From positions 1 to 64,000 of the forward strand of contig NC_012109.1 of NCBI RefSeq assembly GCF_000020365.1: a stretch of DNA of 64,000 nucleotides. The letters are read 5' to 3'. The position numbers were made by a program, and so were the translations under genes. Source of the stretch: Desulforapulum autotrophicum HRM2 (GTDB taxonomy: Bacteria; Desulfobacterota; Desulfobacteria; Desulfobacterales; Desulfobacteraceae). The notes under the pieces were generated by a model that did no database searches, had not been told where the DNA came from, and saw only the letters and a program-made list of their open reading frames with translations. Shown piece after piece: positions 1 to 6,987 of this stretch. Position 1 is the first letter of the stretch. Each line of letters begins with the position of its first letter.

Positions 1-4
1 TTGC

Positions 5-50
5 CAGATACTGACTCTTCTTAGTTACTCCAGTATCTGTTTTATTATTA
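5..50 (+). terminator. Possible rho-independent terminator
   Basis: A 9-bp perfect inverted repeat (CAGATACTG at 5-13, CAGTATCTG at 31-39) is followed by a T-rich run. It could end transcription of a gene lying to the left of the window. The loop of 17 nt is long for a terminator, so a regulatory hairpin is the alternative. Confidence 0.4.
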
Positions 51-180
51 CATGTAATATTTTTCTCTCTTAAAACACATCATACATATAACCATACAAT
101 AGATCAGTAACATTAAAGATGTTGACATTGTTGTTATTTTAGACTATCGGTCAATATATCAGACATTTTAAAGGAGGCCT

Positions 181-1002
181 ATGAACAAAAAAGAGTGCTT
201 CATCGGATCAATTTCAAACTACAAGGGTGGTACTGGAAAAACAATTACAGCTGTCAACCTAAGCGCTGGATTGGCCATTCAAAAGAAAAAAGTTCTTATT
301 ATTGATATTGACCCCCAAAGCGATACGACCAGGGCGCTTATGCAAGATCCTATGAAAATTAACAACTGCATATATCAATTATTAGACCCTGGTGAAAAGC
401 AACCTATTGATCTCAAAGACTGTATATATTCGACAATACATGAAAACCTCGACATCCTGCCAAATATAACAGAGACTTCGGGATTAGAAATCCCCTTAGC
501 AATAAATTTCCCCGAAAGTAATTGGAACCTTCGAAATAAAATTTATGACTATGTGAAAGACAAATACGATTATGCACTCATTGATTGTCCACCTACCCTT
601 TCTATTTTTGTATCCAATGCTCTGTATGCCTCAGATTTTGTCATGATTCCGGTTGATGCTGGCAGTGGCAATTCACTTGAAGGAGTAAAAGGGGTCCTTG
701 AATTGATGCAGAGTGTACGAGACAACGGCAACCCTAACCTAAGGTTTATCAAGATTTTGATAAATAAAATAGATCGACGCAAATCCGCACACAAGGCTAA
801 TATTCAAGAAGCACAAAACCGTTTTGGTGAAGAAAACATTTTTGAAACAACGATCCCCACAAGCTCCGTTTTTGAAACAATTGAAACCATGAGAAAAACA
901 TCCGTGTTTTCATATTCACCAACATCAAAAGGAGCACAAGGTTTTAGAACATTTACAAAAGAATTTCTTTCTTTCTTCGAGCCTGAAAGATCAGGAGAAT
1001 AA
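181..1002 (+). CDS. parA: ParA-family partition ATPase
   Basis: This is a 273-residue ParA/Soj-type ATPase. Such proteins drive plasmid or chromosome segregation with a DNA-bound partner. The deviant Walker A motif KGGTGKT is at about residues 15-21 (YKGGTGKTITAVNLSAGLA), the Walker A' region is IDIDPQSD near residue 42, and the Walker B region is YALIDCPPTL near residue 132. Length matches the plasmid type I family. The start has a strong AAGGAGG site at 171-177, though the spacing is only 3 nt. The next gene starts one base after the stop, so the two are translated from one message. No ParB homologue follows directly; the only ParB-like protein in the window sits in the IS21-type transposon and is probably unrelated to partition. 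Confidence 0.93.
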   Translation: MNKKECFIGSISNYKGGTGKTITAVNLSAGLAIQKKKVLIIDIDPQSDTTRALMQDPMKINNCIYQLLDPGEKQPIDLKDCIYSTIHENLDILPNITETSGLEIPLAINFPESNWNLRNKIYDYVKDKYDYALIDCPPTLSIFVSNALYASDFVMIPVDAGSGNSLEGVKGVLELMQSVRDNGNPNLRFIKILINKIDRRKSAHKANIQEAQNRFGEENIFETTIPTSSVFETIETMRKTSVFSYSPTSKGAQGFRTFTKEFLSFFEPERSGE

Positions 1003-1003
1003 G

Positions 1004-2293
1004 ATGGGAAAACCTAAAAGTCTGGCAGACAGGATCGCTGAAACAAAGTCTCAAAATATCTCACAAAATGAAAAAGAGAAAGAGCAAGCTATCCTTAAAG
1101 CACTCAACAAACCGAGCAACAGAGCAACAGAGCAGGTGAGCAACAGAACAACAGAGCAAGTGAACAACAGAACAAGTGAGCAAGCAAGTGGCCACTTGTT
1201 CGAACAAGAGAGCAACAGAACAAGTGAACAAGTGAACAACAGAGCAAGTGGACAAGAGAGCAACAGAGCAAGTGAACAAGAGGACAACAGGACAACAGGG
1301 CAAGTGAGCAACAGAGCAAGTGAGCAAGTGGACGGTTTTTGTATCGATTTAAAACCGACTAATTTAAGACTTAATCAGTATCAAATTCTGTTTGAAATTT
1401 ACTTCAATCGTCCATTCAAAGTCTCCGGCCCGGAAAGAATAGGCTTACGTTGGAAACCGCCGATAGCCTATGGTACCGTGCGTAACGCTCTTTTAAGCCT
1501 CGAAAAAAAAGGATATATTTCCAGACCAAACAGCATTAATGACGGGGTAAAAAAGGGCACTACTTGTCAAGTTTCAGAATCAAAGTGCAAGCCTTTGTTC
1601 GGTAGCTCCTCTGTGATAAATAGTGAGCAAGTGAGCAAGTGGACAACAGAGCAAGTAAACAACAGAGCAAGCGAGCAAGTGAACAACAGGACAACAGGAC
1701 AACAGAGCAACAGGACAACAGAGCAAGCAAGTGCCTCTTATATGACAGACAGACAGATATATAATAATAAAAATCTATCTGTCTTTTTTAAAAATTCTGA
1801 TTATTGGAATTCTCAAGGATTAACTCTAAAAAAAATAACAAGCTGGTGTGATGAACATGAAATATGCACACCTGATTTTTTGTTACAGCAACTTCAGATA
1901 GGCGAACATCATCCAAAAATTAAAGCAGCCAGTTCTCCTATTTCATATTTTTTTAAAAGCGTTTTGAGTGGTGGTCTTGAGCGACCCAATGGATTTGAAT
2001 TCCCTGAAGAAAAAGCGACAAGATTAAAGGCTGAGGAAGTAGCTAAACAACAAGAAATTATTGCATCAATGGAAAATACTCGACAAAAAGAAAGGGAGCT
2101 TGCCGACCAGGAATCATTTTTGATGTTTATGAATGACAATGAGGCTGTTAAGGCTGCATTAGATGAAATTACAAAAGAATATATGACACCAACAATGAAA
2201 GCATCTGTGAATGTTTTTTTAAAAAAACAAACAATAGATACACGGCTTGAGAATCGATTGAGATTATATTTTCAAAAAGAAGAAAAAAAATAG
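1004..2293 (+). CDS. Putative plasmid replication initiator with internal repeats
   Basis: This is a 429-residue protein not recognised by name. Residues ~35-105 and ~205-245 are low-complexity, built from Glu-Gln-Val-(Ser/Asn)-Asn-Arg-(Thr/Ala)-(Thr/Ser) units. Between them (about 110-200) is a region compatible with a winged helix (LRLNQYQILFEIYFNR ... TVRNALLSLEKKGYISR), resembling the DNA-binding part of Rep or transcription-factor proteins. The C-terminal third is charged and helical. It starts one base after the parA stop. Position next to parA suggests a replication or partition role. The DNA of the repeats (1125-1335 and 1620-1735) is itself iteron-like, so the gene may carry its own origin or operator. 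This function is an inference; a partition adaptor is the other reasonable option. Confidence 0.6.
   Translation: MGKPKSLADRIAETKSQNISQNEKEKEQAILKALNKPSNRATEQVSNRTTEQVNNRTSEQASGHLFEQESNRTSEQVNNRASGQESNRASEQEDNRTTGQVSNRASEQVDGFCIDLKPTNLRLNQYQILFEIYFNRPFKVSGPERIGLRWKPPIAYGTVRNALLSLEKKGYISRPNSINDGVKKGTTCQVSESKCKPLFGSSSVINSEQVSKWTTEQVNNRASEQVNNRTTGQQSNRTTEQASASYMTDRQIYNNKNLSVFFKNSDYWNSQGLTLKKITSWCDEHEICTPDFLLQQLQIGEHHPKIKAASSPISYFFKSVLSGGLERPNGFEFPEEKATRLKAEEVAKQQEIIASMENTRQKERELADQESFLMFMNDNEAVKAALDEITKEYMTPTMKASVNVFLKKQTIDTRLENRLRLYFQKEEKK
1125..1335. repeat. Iteron-like repeat cluster with two overlapping palindromes
   Basis: There are many direct copies of AGAGCAAGTGAACAACAG-like units built from GAGCAAGTG and AACAACAG blocks. 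Within the cluster, CAAGTGGCCACTTG (1185-1198) and CTTGTTCGAACAAG (1195-1208) are perfect 14-bp palindromes that overlap by 4 bp. The cluster lies inside the putative rep gene. It may be an origin or an autoregulatory site. Confidence 0.6.
1622..1735. repeat. Second iteron-like repeat cluster
   Basis: The same GAGCAAGTG / AACAACAG blocks as in the cluster at 1125-1335 occur again here, about 290 bp further on in the same gene and reading frame. The two clusters flank the putative winged-helix coding segment. Confidence 0.55.
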
Positions 2294-2490
2294 GTGGACT
2301 TTAATCGTCGTATTTTGGTCTTTTTGGCTTATAGCGGTTTTTTTGATAGTCCTCTATGCATCATGGTTTGTATCGAGCTTTAAGGGGTGTAGGATGGCGC
2401 TTAAAAACTCGTTCTCAGTTCTTTTTGTTTTGCTAATGTTTGCAATGTAGGATTTGTTGCTTCCAAACCTTTCCATCAAAGAGGGTACTG

Positions 2491-2688
2491 TCATGCAAAC
2501 TGAAGGGCTTTGGGGCCATCCTTGTGATCCCCACCGGCTATGATATCCCAGCCCCACACTCCTAAACAAATTGTTTTACCTTTATTCTTAACGAAGCCTT
2601 GAACAGTCCCACCAGCTGTATTCTGTAATTCCTTAAGTTTGGACACTATTTTCGAATCAAGTTTAAATTCTAACTTTTCTTTTGTCAT
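2491..2688 (-). pseudogene. Truncated paralogue of the KfrA-like coiled-coil protein
   Basis: The first ~30 of 65 residues (KLDSKIVSKLKELQNTAGGT) match the N-terminus of the 318-residue protein at 9080-10036 (VDLAEKFKELQAAAGGT). After that the reading diverges into unrelated sequence and stops, so only the N-terminal domain remains. A cluster of GTTAAC repeats lies directly upstream (2708-2769), in the place where the intact paralogue has its palindromes. It could still encode a short DNA-binding peptide. Confidence 0.5.
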
Positions 2689-2707
2689 ATTGTCTCTTTT
2701 TTTAACA

Positions 2708-2769
2708 GTTAACTATTAAAGCTATGATTTCAGTGAGTTAACTAATATATGAGTTAACTTATAGTTAAC
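2708..2769. promoter_or_regulatory. Operator-like cluster of four GTTAAC sites
   Basis: Four copies of GTTAAC start at 2708, 2737, 2753 and 2764. The middle pair forms AGTTAACT-(8 nt)-AGTTAACT. The cluster sits just upstream of the truncated coiled-coil paralogue (minus strand), as expected for an autoregulatory operator. Confidence 0.45.
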
Positions 2770-2842
2770 AATAATTCTTTCGTGCTGTTTGTTCCTTTGG
2801 GTAGTGGCAAATCAATATTTTTGAATATTATAGGGCCATGGA

Positions 2843-3109
2843 TTACCTGCGAGAATGAGAGAAGGGCAATATCTGTTTTCGCTTATCGGTTCGGAGCGAA
2901 CCTAAAAAATTTAAATGAGTATGGTTCAGGTGTAAGGCTTTTGCAACCTTGTTCAGGCTATGTCCCCCGATATGAAAAACATCTGCGGCTGCCTGCCATA
3001 ATGAATCCGGGATACGTTCCCTGCCGGTTTTTGTTTTACGCCAGTGTTTAAATTGCTTCTGAACTTTCTTTAATGCTGAAACGGCTGCGGGTGATGGTGC
3101 TGATTTCAT
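2843..3109 (-). CDS. IS66-type small HTH protein (orphan TnpA-like)
   Basis: The protein has 88 residues. The pattern QFKHWRKTKTGRERIPDSLWQAA ... HSLNKVAKALHLNHTHL resembles the short helix-turn-helix protein that precedes tnpB in many IS66-type elements. An AGGAGG ribosome-binding site sits 5 nt before the ATG. No tnpB or tnpC follows downstream on the minus strand, and no IS66 ends were found, so this is an orphan left by decay of an insertion sequence. The last ~15 residues may be read-through into unrelated sequence. Confidence 0.55.
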   Translation of the reverse strand: MKSAPSPAAVSALKKVQKQFKHWRKTKTGRERIPDSLWQAAADVFHIGGHSLNKVAKALHLNHTHLNFLGSLRTDKRKQILPFSHSRR

Positions 3110-3193
3110 CGGTTCCTCCTATATGATCATGTTTGGAACCGATAATATCATTCTGAAAAAGTTAAATCACGCAGGCCAGCCGGAAGGACACAA

Positions 3194-3433
3194 ATGATAA
3201 AAGCAGATTTTTCACAAATTAAATCAATTTCTGATGAACATAATGTCCCTTTTATTCTAGGTGAATTTGGTGCACCGATGCACACTACTGATGCTTTTTT
3301 ATATTTTCAAACTATTGTGGAAGAGATTGAAAGTTTGGGGTTCGGTTGGGTACTGCATCATTATCGGGATATTTTAGCTAATGGGTCAGATTGTGGAGAA
3401 AATAATAATGTCCCATGTGGTGACTCTCGAGTA
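3194..3433 (+). pseudogene. Glycoside hydrolase (GH5-like) fragment, 5' half of a split gene
   Basis: Residues 1-80 resemble the C-terminal part of a GH5-type endoglucanase: VPFILGEFGAP carries the Glu expected as nucleophile, and GFGWVLHHYRD looks like the last barrel strand. Most of the (beta/alpha)8 barrel is missing. A GGAAGGA site precedes the ATG. Translation now runs on into the miniature element at 3437-3534 and stops at 3511. If that element and one TTA copy are removed, the frame continues exactly into the coding sequence from 3538 to 4053. Assignment to GH5 is from motif resemblance only. Confidence 0.55.
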
Positions 3434-3436
3434 TTA

Positions 3437-3534
3437 GGGCCCATTAAAAAATTAACTGTGCAAAAATCTCTGACGGAGACGCCCCAGTGGGGTAATATGC
3501 ACAATATATAGATGATTAATTTTTTCACAGACCC
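3437..3534. mobile_element. 98-bp miniature inverted-repeat element (copy 1)
   Basis: The ends are GGGCCCATTAAAAAA on the left and an inverted GGGTCTGTG on the right, flanked by a TTA direct duplication (3434-3436 and 3535-3537). The core (AAATCTCTGACGGAGAC followed by a CCCCAGTGGGG hairpin) is shared with the longer copy at 4299-4520. The 3-bp TNA-type duplication and GGGTCTGT ends suggest mobilization by an IS5-family (IS1031/ISL2-like) transposase; none is present here. Confidence 0.65.
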
Positions 3535-3537
3535 TTA

Positions 3538-4053
3538 GGGCTTTATTCAGGCACAGCTATAAGTGTTTCAGATATGATGAACAGTAATTTATTGGGAACG
3601 GACATTATGTCGGATGCCTACTACCATAATGAAGAGTTTATTAATCAAGTGACAAAATTGATTGGTTCTGGCGATAATACGCCAGATATTGCGGTGCTCT
3701 CGCCAGATACTTTATCCACAACCATTTCAGCCGGAAGCAATGCTGTGGTCTACGGTACGTTAGAGATCAACCATGTCATCGTAGAGAGCGGTGCTACAGT
3801 GAAATTGATTAATTTTATTGGGAATAACGAGATCGATATTGAATCCAGCTCAACGCTGTTTAAGGTATCCCGCTCCGGTGCGACTGTGACTTTTGAAGGA
3901 ACGGACGGCACTCTTGTGAAAGTTCCAGCCACCAGTGATGCTCAATCCATCTTGTTTTCTGATGACACATGGAAACTGAAGATTGAATCTGGAAAAGTTT
4001 TACTGGGAGAGCAGGTAATCGAGTTGAGTCAGGCAGCTATGACAGGAAATTGA
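3538..4053 (+). pseudogene. 3' half of the split gene: repeat-rich C-terminal surface domain
   Basis: From 3538 the frame reads GLYSGTAISVSDMMNS..., and an ATG at 3574 could start a 159-residue product. Residues ~45-140 (SNAVVYGTLEINHVIVESGATVKL, then SGATVTFEGTDGTLVKVPATSDAQSILFSD) resemble beta-rich modules found near the C-terminus of large secreted adhesins and enzymes in Desulfobacterota. In-frame continuity with the GH5-like fragment upstream suggests a secreted hydrolase with a C-terminal surface domain. Confidence 0.55.
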
Positions 4054-4076
4054 TAACTTACCATCATAGGATAAAG

Positions 4077-4207
4077 GGGCTTGATCATAAGACCGACCAT
4101 ATTGTTCCGACTATTTTGAAATAAAACAATAAGCACTATGATTACAGGCCTTTGAAGGTGATTTTAAATAAGCTTCTGTATAGGTGGCCCATCTTATGAT
4201 CAAGCCT
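4077..4207. mobile_element. 131-bp miniature inverted-repeat element with 8-bp target duplication
   Basis: The ends are inverted copies of GGCTTGATCATAAGA (left from 4078, right to 4206). The element is flanked by GGATAAAG at 4069-4076 and again at 4208-4215. An 8-bp duplication fits several transposase families, including IS66 and IS4. It holds no gene. Confidence 0.7.
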
Positions 4208-4298
4208 GGATAAAGTAATAACAGGTCGTTCGAGGGGACGCTGTGAACGGGAAGCGTTGACGCGGAGGCTGTTGACGACGTCCCTCAACTCAACCTTA

Positions 4299-4520
4299 GG
4301 GTCTGTCAAAAAACAAACTATGCAGAAATCTCTGACGGAGACACCCCATTGGGGCACAAATACTATATGGGGGCGTTTCCGGGAAAACCTACCTTAGGAG
4401 AGGTTGTATTAAAAGATAACGTATTGTAAAAAAACAGATTTTTTTTTATTGTTTCCCACCCGAAAGGTGGTTTTCGCAGAAAACCCGCCATATATAGATG
4501 GTTAATTTATCAACAGACCC
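4299..4520. mobile_element. 222-bp miniature inverted-repeat element (copy 2)
   Basis: The left end GGGTCTGTCAAAAAA and right end (inverted GGGTCTGTTGATAAA) are flanked by TTA at 4296-4298 and 4521-4523. It shares its ends and core with the 98-bp copy at 3437-3534, which appears to be an internally deleted form. There is no coding sequence. Confidence 0.65.
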
Positions 4521-4626
4521 TTAGTCAGAAACCCAAAACCATAGATAGCGGTACAAGGACAAAAACGACAAGCAAATTAAGCGTTGAAGGACAAAAGAAT
4601 ACATAGCTTAGCATTTGTCACAATTT
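4521..4626 (-). repeat. ~105-bp repeat, copy 1 (membrane-protein gene start)
   Basis: This is nearly identical to 5078-5182. Read on the minus strand it encodes MYSFVLQRLICLSFLSL... ending in a stop, matching the N-terminus encoded at 5398-5646. It is probably the 5' end of a decayed gene for a hydrophobic protein. Confidence 0.55.
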
Positions 4627-4877
4627 TTTTGTCCAGCTCTCAAGTTTCACAACTTTTTCTTGATCTACATTAACGGCATTCCTTGCTTATTCTTGTATTG
4701 CTATACTGTTCGCAGAAGAAAGCCCAAAATAATCAACAACAACCAACTTAAAATAGATCAACCACATTGACTAACGAATAATTGATACTCCAAGAATTTA
4801 TTTCCTACCCCTGTCCAGCCTTGTTATTTACAAACCCTTGGGAAAACTATTAAAGATGCTCTAAATATTTTTGACTG

Positions 4878-4912
4878 CAGGCAAAGTGCAGGCAAACTGC
4901 AGGCAAACTTTT
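4878..4912 (+). repeat. Three tandem TGCAGGCAAA units
   Basis: CTGCAGGCAAA, GTGCAGGCAAA and CTGCAGGCAAA follow each other with 11-12 bp periodicity in otherwise non-coding DNA. They could be a small iteron or protein-binding array. No gene is nearby. Confidence 0.4.
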
Positions 4913-5077
4913 TAAACGACTGATTTTACAATGTAAATTGTTTTTTTTACAAAGATTATAAAAATAGCAGAACAAAATTCATTGGATCGCCTAAACAAAT
5001 CTAAATTTCAGGACTGCCGACAATCTGATTCTTCCCCTAATGTTTTGACTTGGGAAAAACATCCCGGATAGACCACA

Positions 5078-5182
5078 TTAGTCAGAAACCCAAAACCATA
5101 GATAGAGGTACAAGGACAAAAACGACAAGCAAATTAAGCGTTGAAGGACAAAAGAATATATAGGCTTAGCATTTGTCACAAT
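5078..5182 (-). repeat. ~105-bp repeat, copy 2
   Basis: This direct repeat of 4521-4626 lies 557 bp downstream with only a few differences, and encodes the same hydrophobic N-terminus on the minus strand. The sequence between the copies holds no recognisable gene. Confidence 0.55.
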
Positions 5183-5397
5183 ATCACCAGGAACTACCTT
5201 TTTGCTTGCATCAGACATGGTAAAATACCCCTCAAACAAGGGAATGATCGTCAACTTGCTCTTGTTCCCCCAAAAACATAGGCTTAATTATAGATCGATA
5301 CGCAATAGCATTTATCTTGGGAGGATAGAGTGCTGCAGATTAGCTGCGTCCTTTGTAAAACCACTTTCTGATCGGCTAAAACTCTTCTTTAGGATGG

Positions 5398-5646
5398 CTA
5401 AAACACTGATTGTTGCACCATAAACCTCTTGATTAACAAATAATAAAAGGGAAACATGGGTTTTAGTATTACCGGACCAGAAGCTATATCATTGAGTAAA
5501 CCCCATATAGGGTAGGCGACCCAAAAATAAAAATAGTACGGCAAAAACCTGGATTGGCTACATTCGGTAGGGTTCCAAAGCCATAAATAGCGCTTCAACA
5601 GATAAAACGGCAAGCAAACCATGGGTTGAAGGACAAAAGCATACAC
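5398..5646 (-). pseudogene. Remnant of a hydrophobic membrane protein gene
   Basis: The 82 residues are strongly hydrophobic with two or three possible membrane segments (VCLPFYLLKRYLWLW; RFLPYYFYFWVAYPIWGLL). The first 25 residues are related to those encoded in the two ~105-bp repeats at 4521 and 5078, so three related gene starts lie in a row. None has a convincing full-length frame. The region appears to be a decayed tandem family; the family is not recognised. Confidence 0.35.
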
Positions 5647-6488
5647 AACCCTCCCCTAATTTGAAAAACCGTTGATAAAGCAGTAAAGGCCCTTTTGTCA
5701 GGCTTATTGGAAAGCTTGAGATTCAATATATATGGTCGCATAACATAGAATAATAGGAGGATCGGTGGAACAGGCAGCCAAATACATATAGATCGGCATA
5801 ATTACAAGGCAGCCCGGACATTCAATAGATCATCAAAAGATTTGTTTGTTGTACCTGGATTAAATTAAATATTTCAGAGACTTACTGGTTTATCACAAAT
5901 ACTAACCCACTCACAATACCCAAACATATATAGGCAAGCATCCCTTTTAGTCGATAAGCCAAAACATCGTCTATCATTAACTGGTTTAGATCTAACTTGC
6001 TGATAATCAAAAGAATATTTAGGATTACTGCTGCTATATTGGTTGACAAAATATTAAAATAGAATTCCAAAACCAATAGAATTACAAGAATTTAGATCGA
6101 CAAACTTAGATTAACTACAATTAGATCACCCTAAAAAGATACAATGGAGACTCAATAAAAGGTGGGCCAGACATAATATAGAGGCCAAAATTTAAAGCAA
6201 AGACATTCAGTAAAAAACATTAATATTCTCCCAAAAAAGAATTAATTATCCATTTTTAGAGAAACAAAAGATAAATAGAAAGCCAACGGAAGTGTTCATT
6301 TTTGAGTCATGTAGTCAACTGTTACTGTTGTACTTAAATTAAAGTCTCTCCCTATGTTACTATTGTGATTTTAAAAATTATAGTAACACTATATTTGTCG
6401 AAATAATATTCCTTAAAGCCCGCTTCAATACAGCTCAATGGAGCTGCAGGAACGATTTATGAGATTTATCACCATTTTCATTTTGTTT
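5647..6488. other. Non-coding, AT-rich decayed region
   Basis: No convincing gene was seen. A 64-codon hydrophobic frame on the minus strand (5882-6076) has no ribosome-binding site and is probably a decayed membrane protein. Around 6318-6380, ACTGTTACTGTTG ... ATGTTACTATTG resembles a degraded copy of the triplicate TGTTACTGTTGC array at 42811-42892 and 43988-44068. Confidence 0.4.
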
Positions 6489-6800
6489 TTAAGACTCTGT
6501 TGGGAATAAATATTCAGATACGAGATCTGAATCTTCTTTTTTTGTCAAATGCGTTTTTATCATTCTCTGTATTTCTACATCATCAAAAATATTATTTTTA
6601 ATTTCAGCATCAAGCATAATTCCTAGTAAAATATGTATTTTTGTTCTTTTTTTTCTTTCTCTTTCTTTATTCAATGCTTTTTGTTTCTGCAGTTTAGCAG
6701 TTATCTGTTTTTGTTTTGCTATTAGTTTATCACGTTGCTTGATTAGTTCTTGTTCTTTTTTTGTACTCATAAACTGATCTCCATTATTATTGGTATTCAT
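6489..6800 (-). CDS. Mobilization accessory protein (MobC/TraD-like)
   Basis: The protein has 103 residues. A basic coiled coil (KEQELIKQRDKLIAKQKQITAKLQKQKALNKERERKKRTKIHILLGIMLDAEI) is followed by an acidic tail. The pattern of a Lys/Gln-rich coil leading into a KRxTKxxILLGxxL motif is that of the small TraD/MobC-type proteins that help MobQ-type relaxases load on oriT. It is transcribed away from the relaxase gene with oriT between them. An internal ATG at residue 11 (MSTKKEQ) is an equally good start. Confidence 0.6.
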   Translation of the reverse strand: MNTNNNGDQFMSTKKEQELIKQRDKLIAKQKQITAKLQKQKALNKERERKKRTKIHILLGIMLDAEIKNNIFDDVEIQRMIKTHLTKKEDSDLVSEYLFPTES

Positions 6801-6872
6801 CTACAGAAGTATATGGATATGGCAGGTAGTTGTCAAGAGAGCGTGGATGTGATACCCTTGACCCAAAGAGCA

Positions 6873-6909
6873 AGGGCGCACTTAGGAAATTTGTCCTTTG
6901 GAAAATTTC
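6873..6909 (-). other. oriT: Origin of transfer (oriT), MobQ/IncQ type
   Basis: On the minus strand, 6884-6873 reads TAAGTGCGCCCT, the conserved nick-region core of RSF1010/R1162 and Ti-type oriTs. Immediately 5' of it is an inverted repeat (GAAATTT at 6903-6909 and AAATTTC at 6886-6892 on that strand, 10-nt loop), the arrangement expected for relaxase recognition. It lies between a divergent accessory gene and the relaxase gene. The exact nick position is not assigned. Confidence 0.8.
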
Positions 6910-6987
6910 AATCACGTCCTGCGGAGCCAAAAACCCCCCGGCCCAAAAGCCGACCCCCTTGGAAAGGGGGAAAGGAAAAAGCAAAAG

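Noticed and set aside
1051-1327. Three overlapping minus-strand frames rich in Leu/Cys/Ser
   Set aside because: They are the antisense of the repeat cluster in the putative rep gene; periodic repeats keep several frames open. They have no ribosome-binding sites.
5202-5423. 73-codon plus-strand frame
   Set aside because: No ribosome-binding site and no family pattern; it lies in a decayed repeat region.
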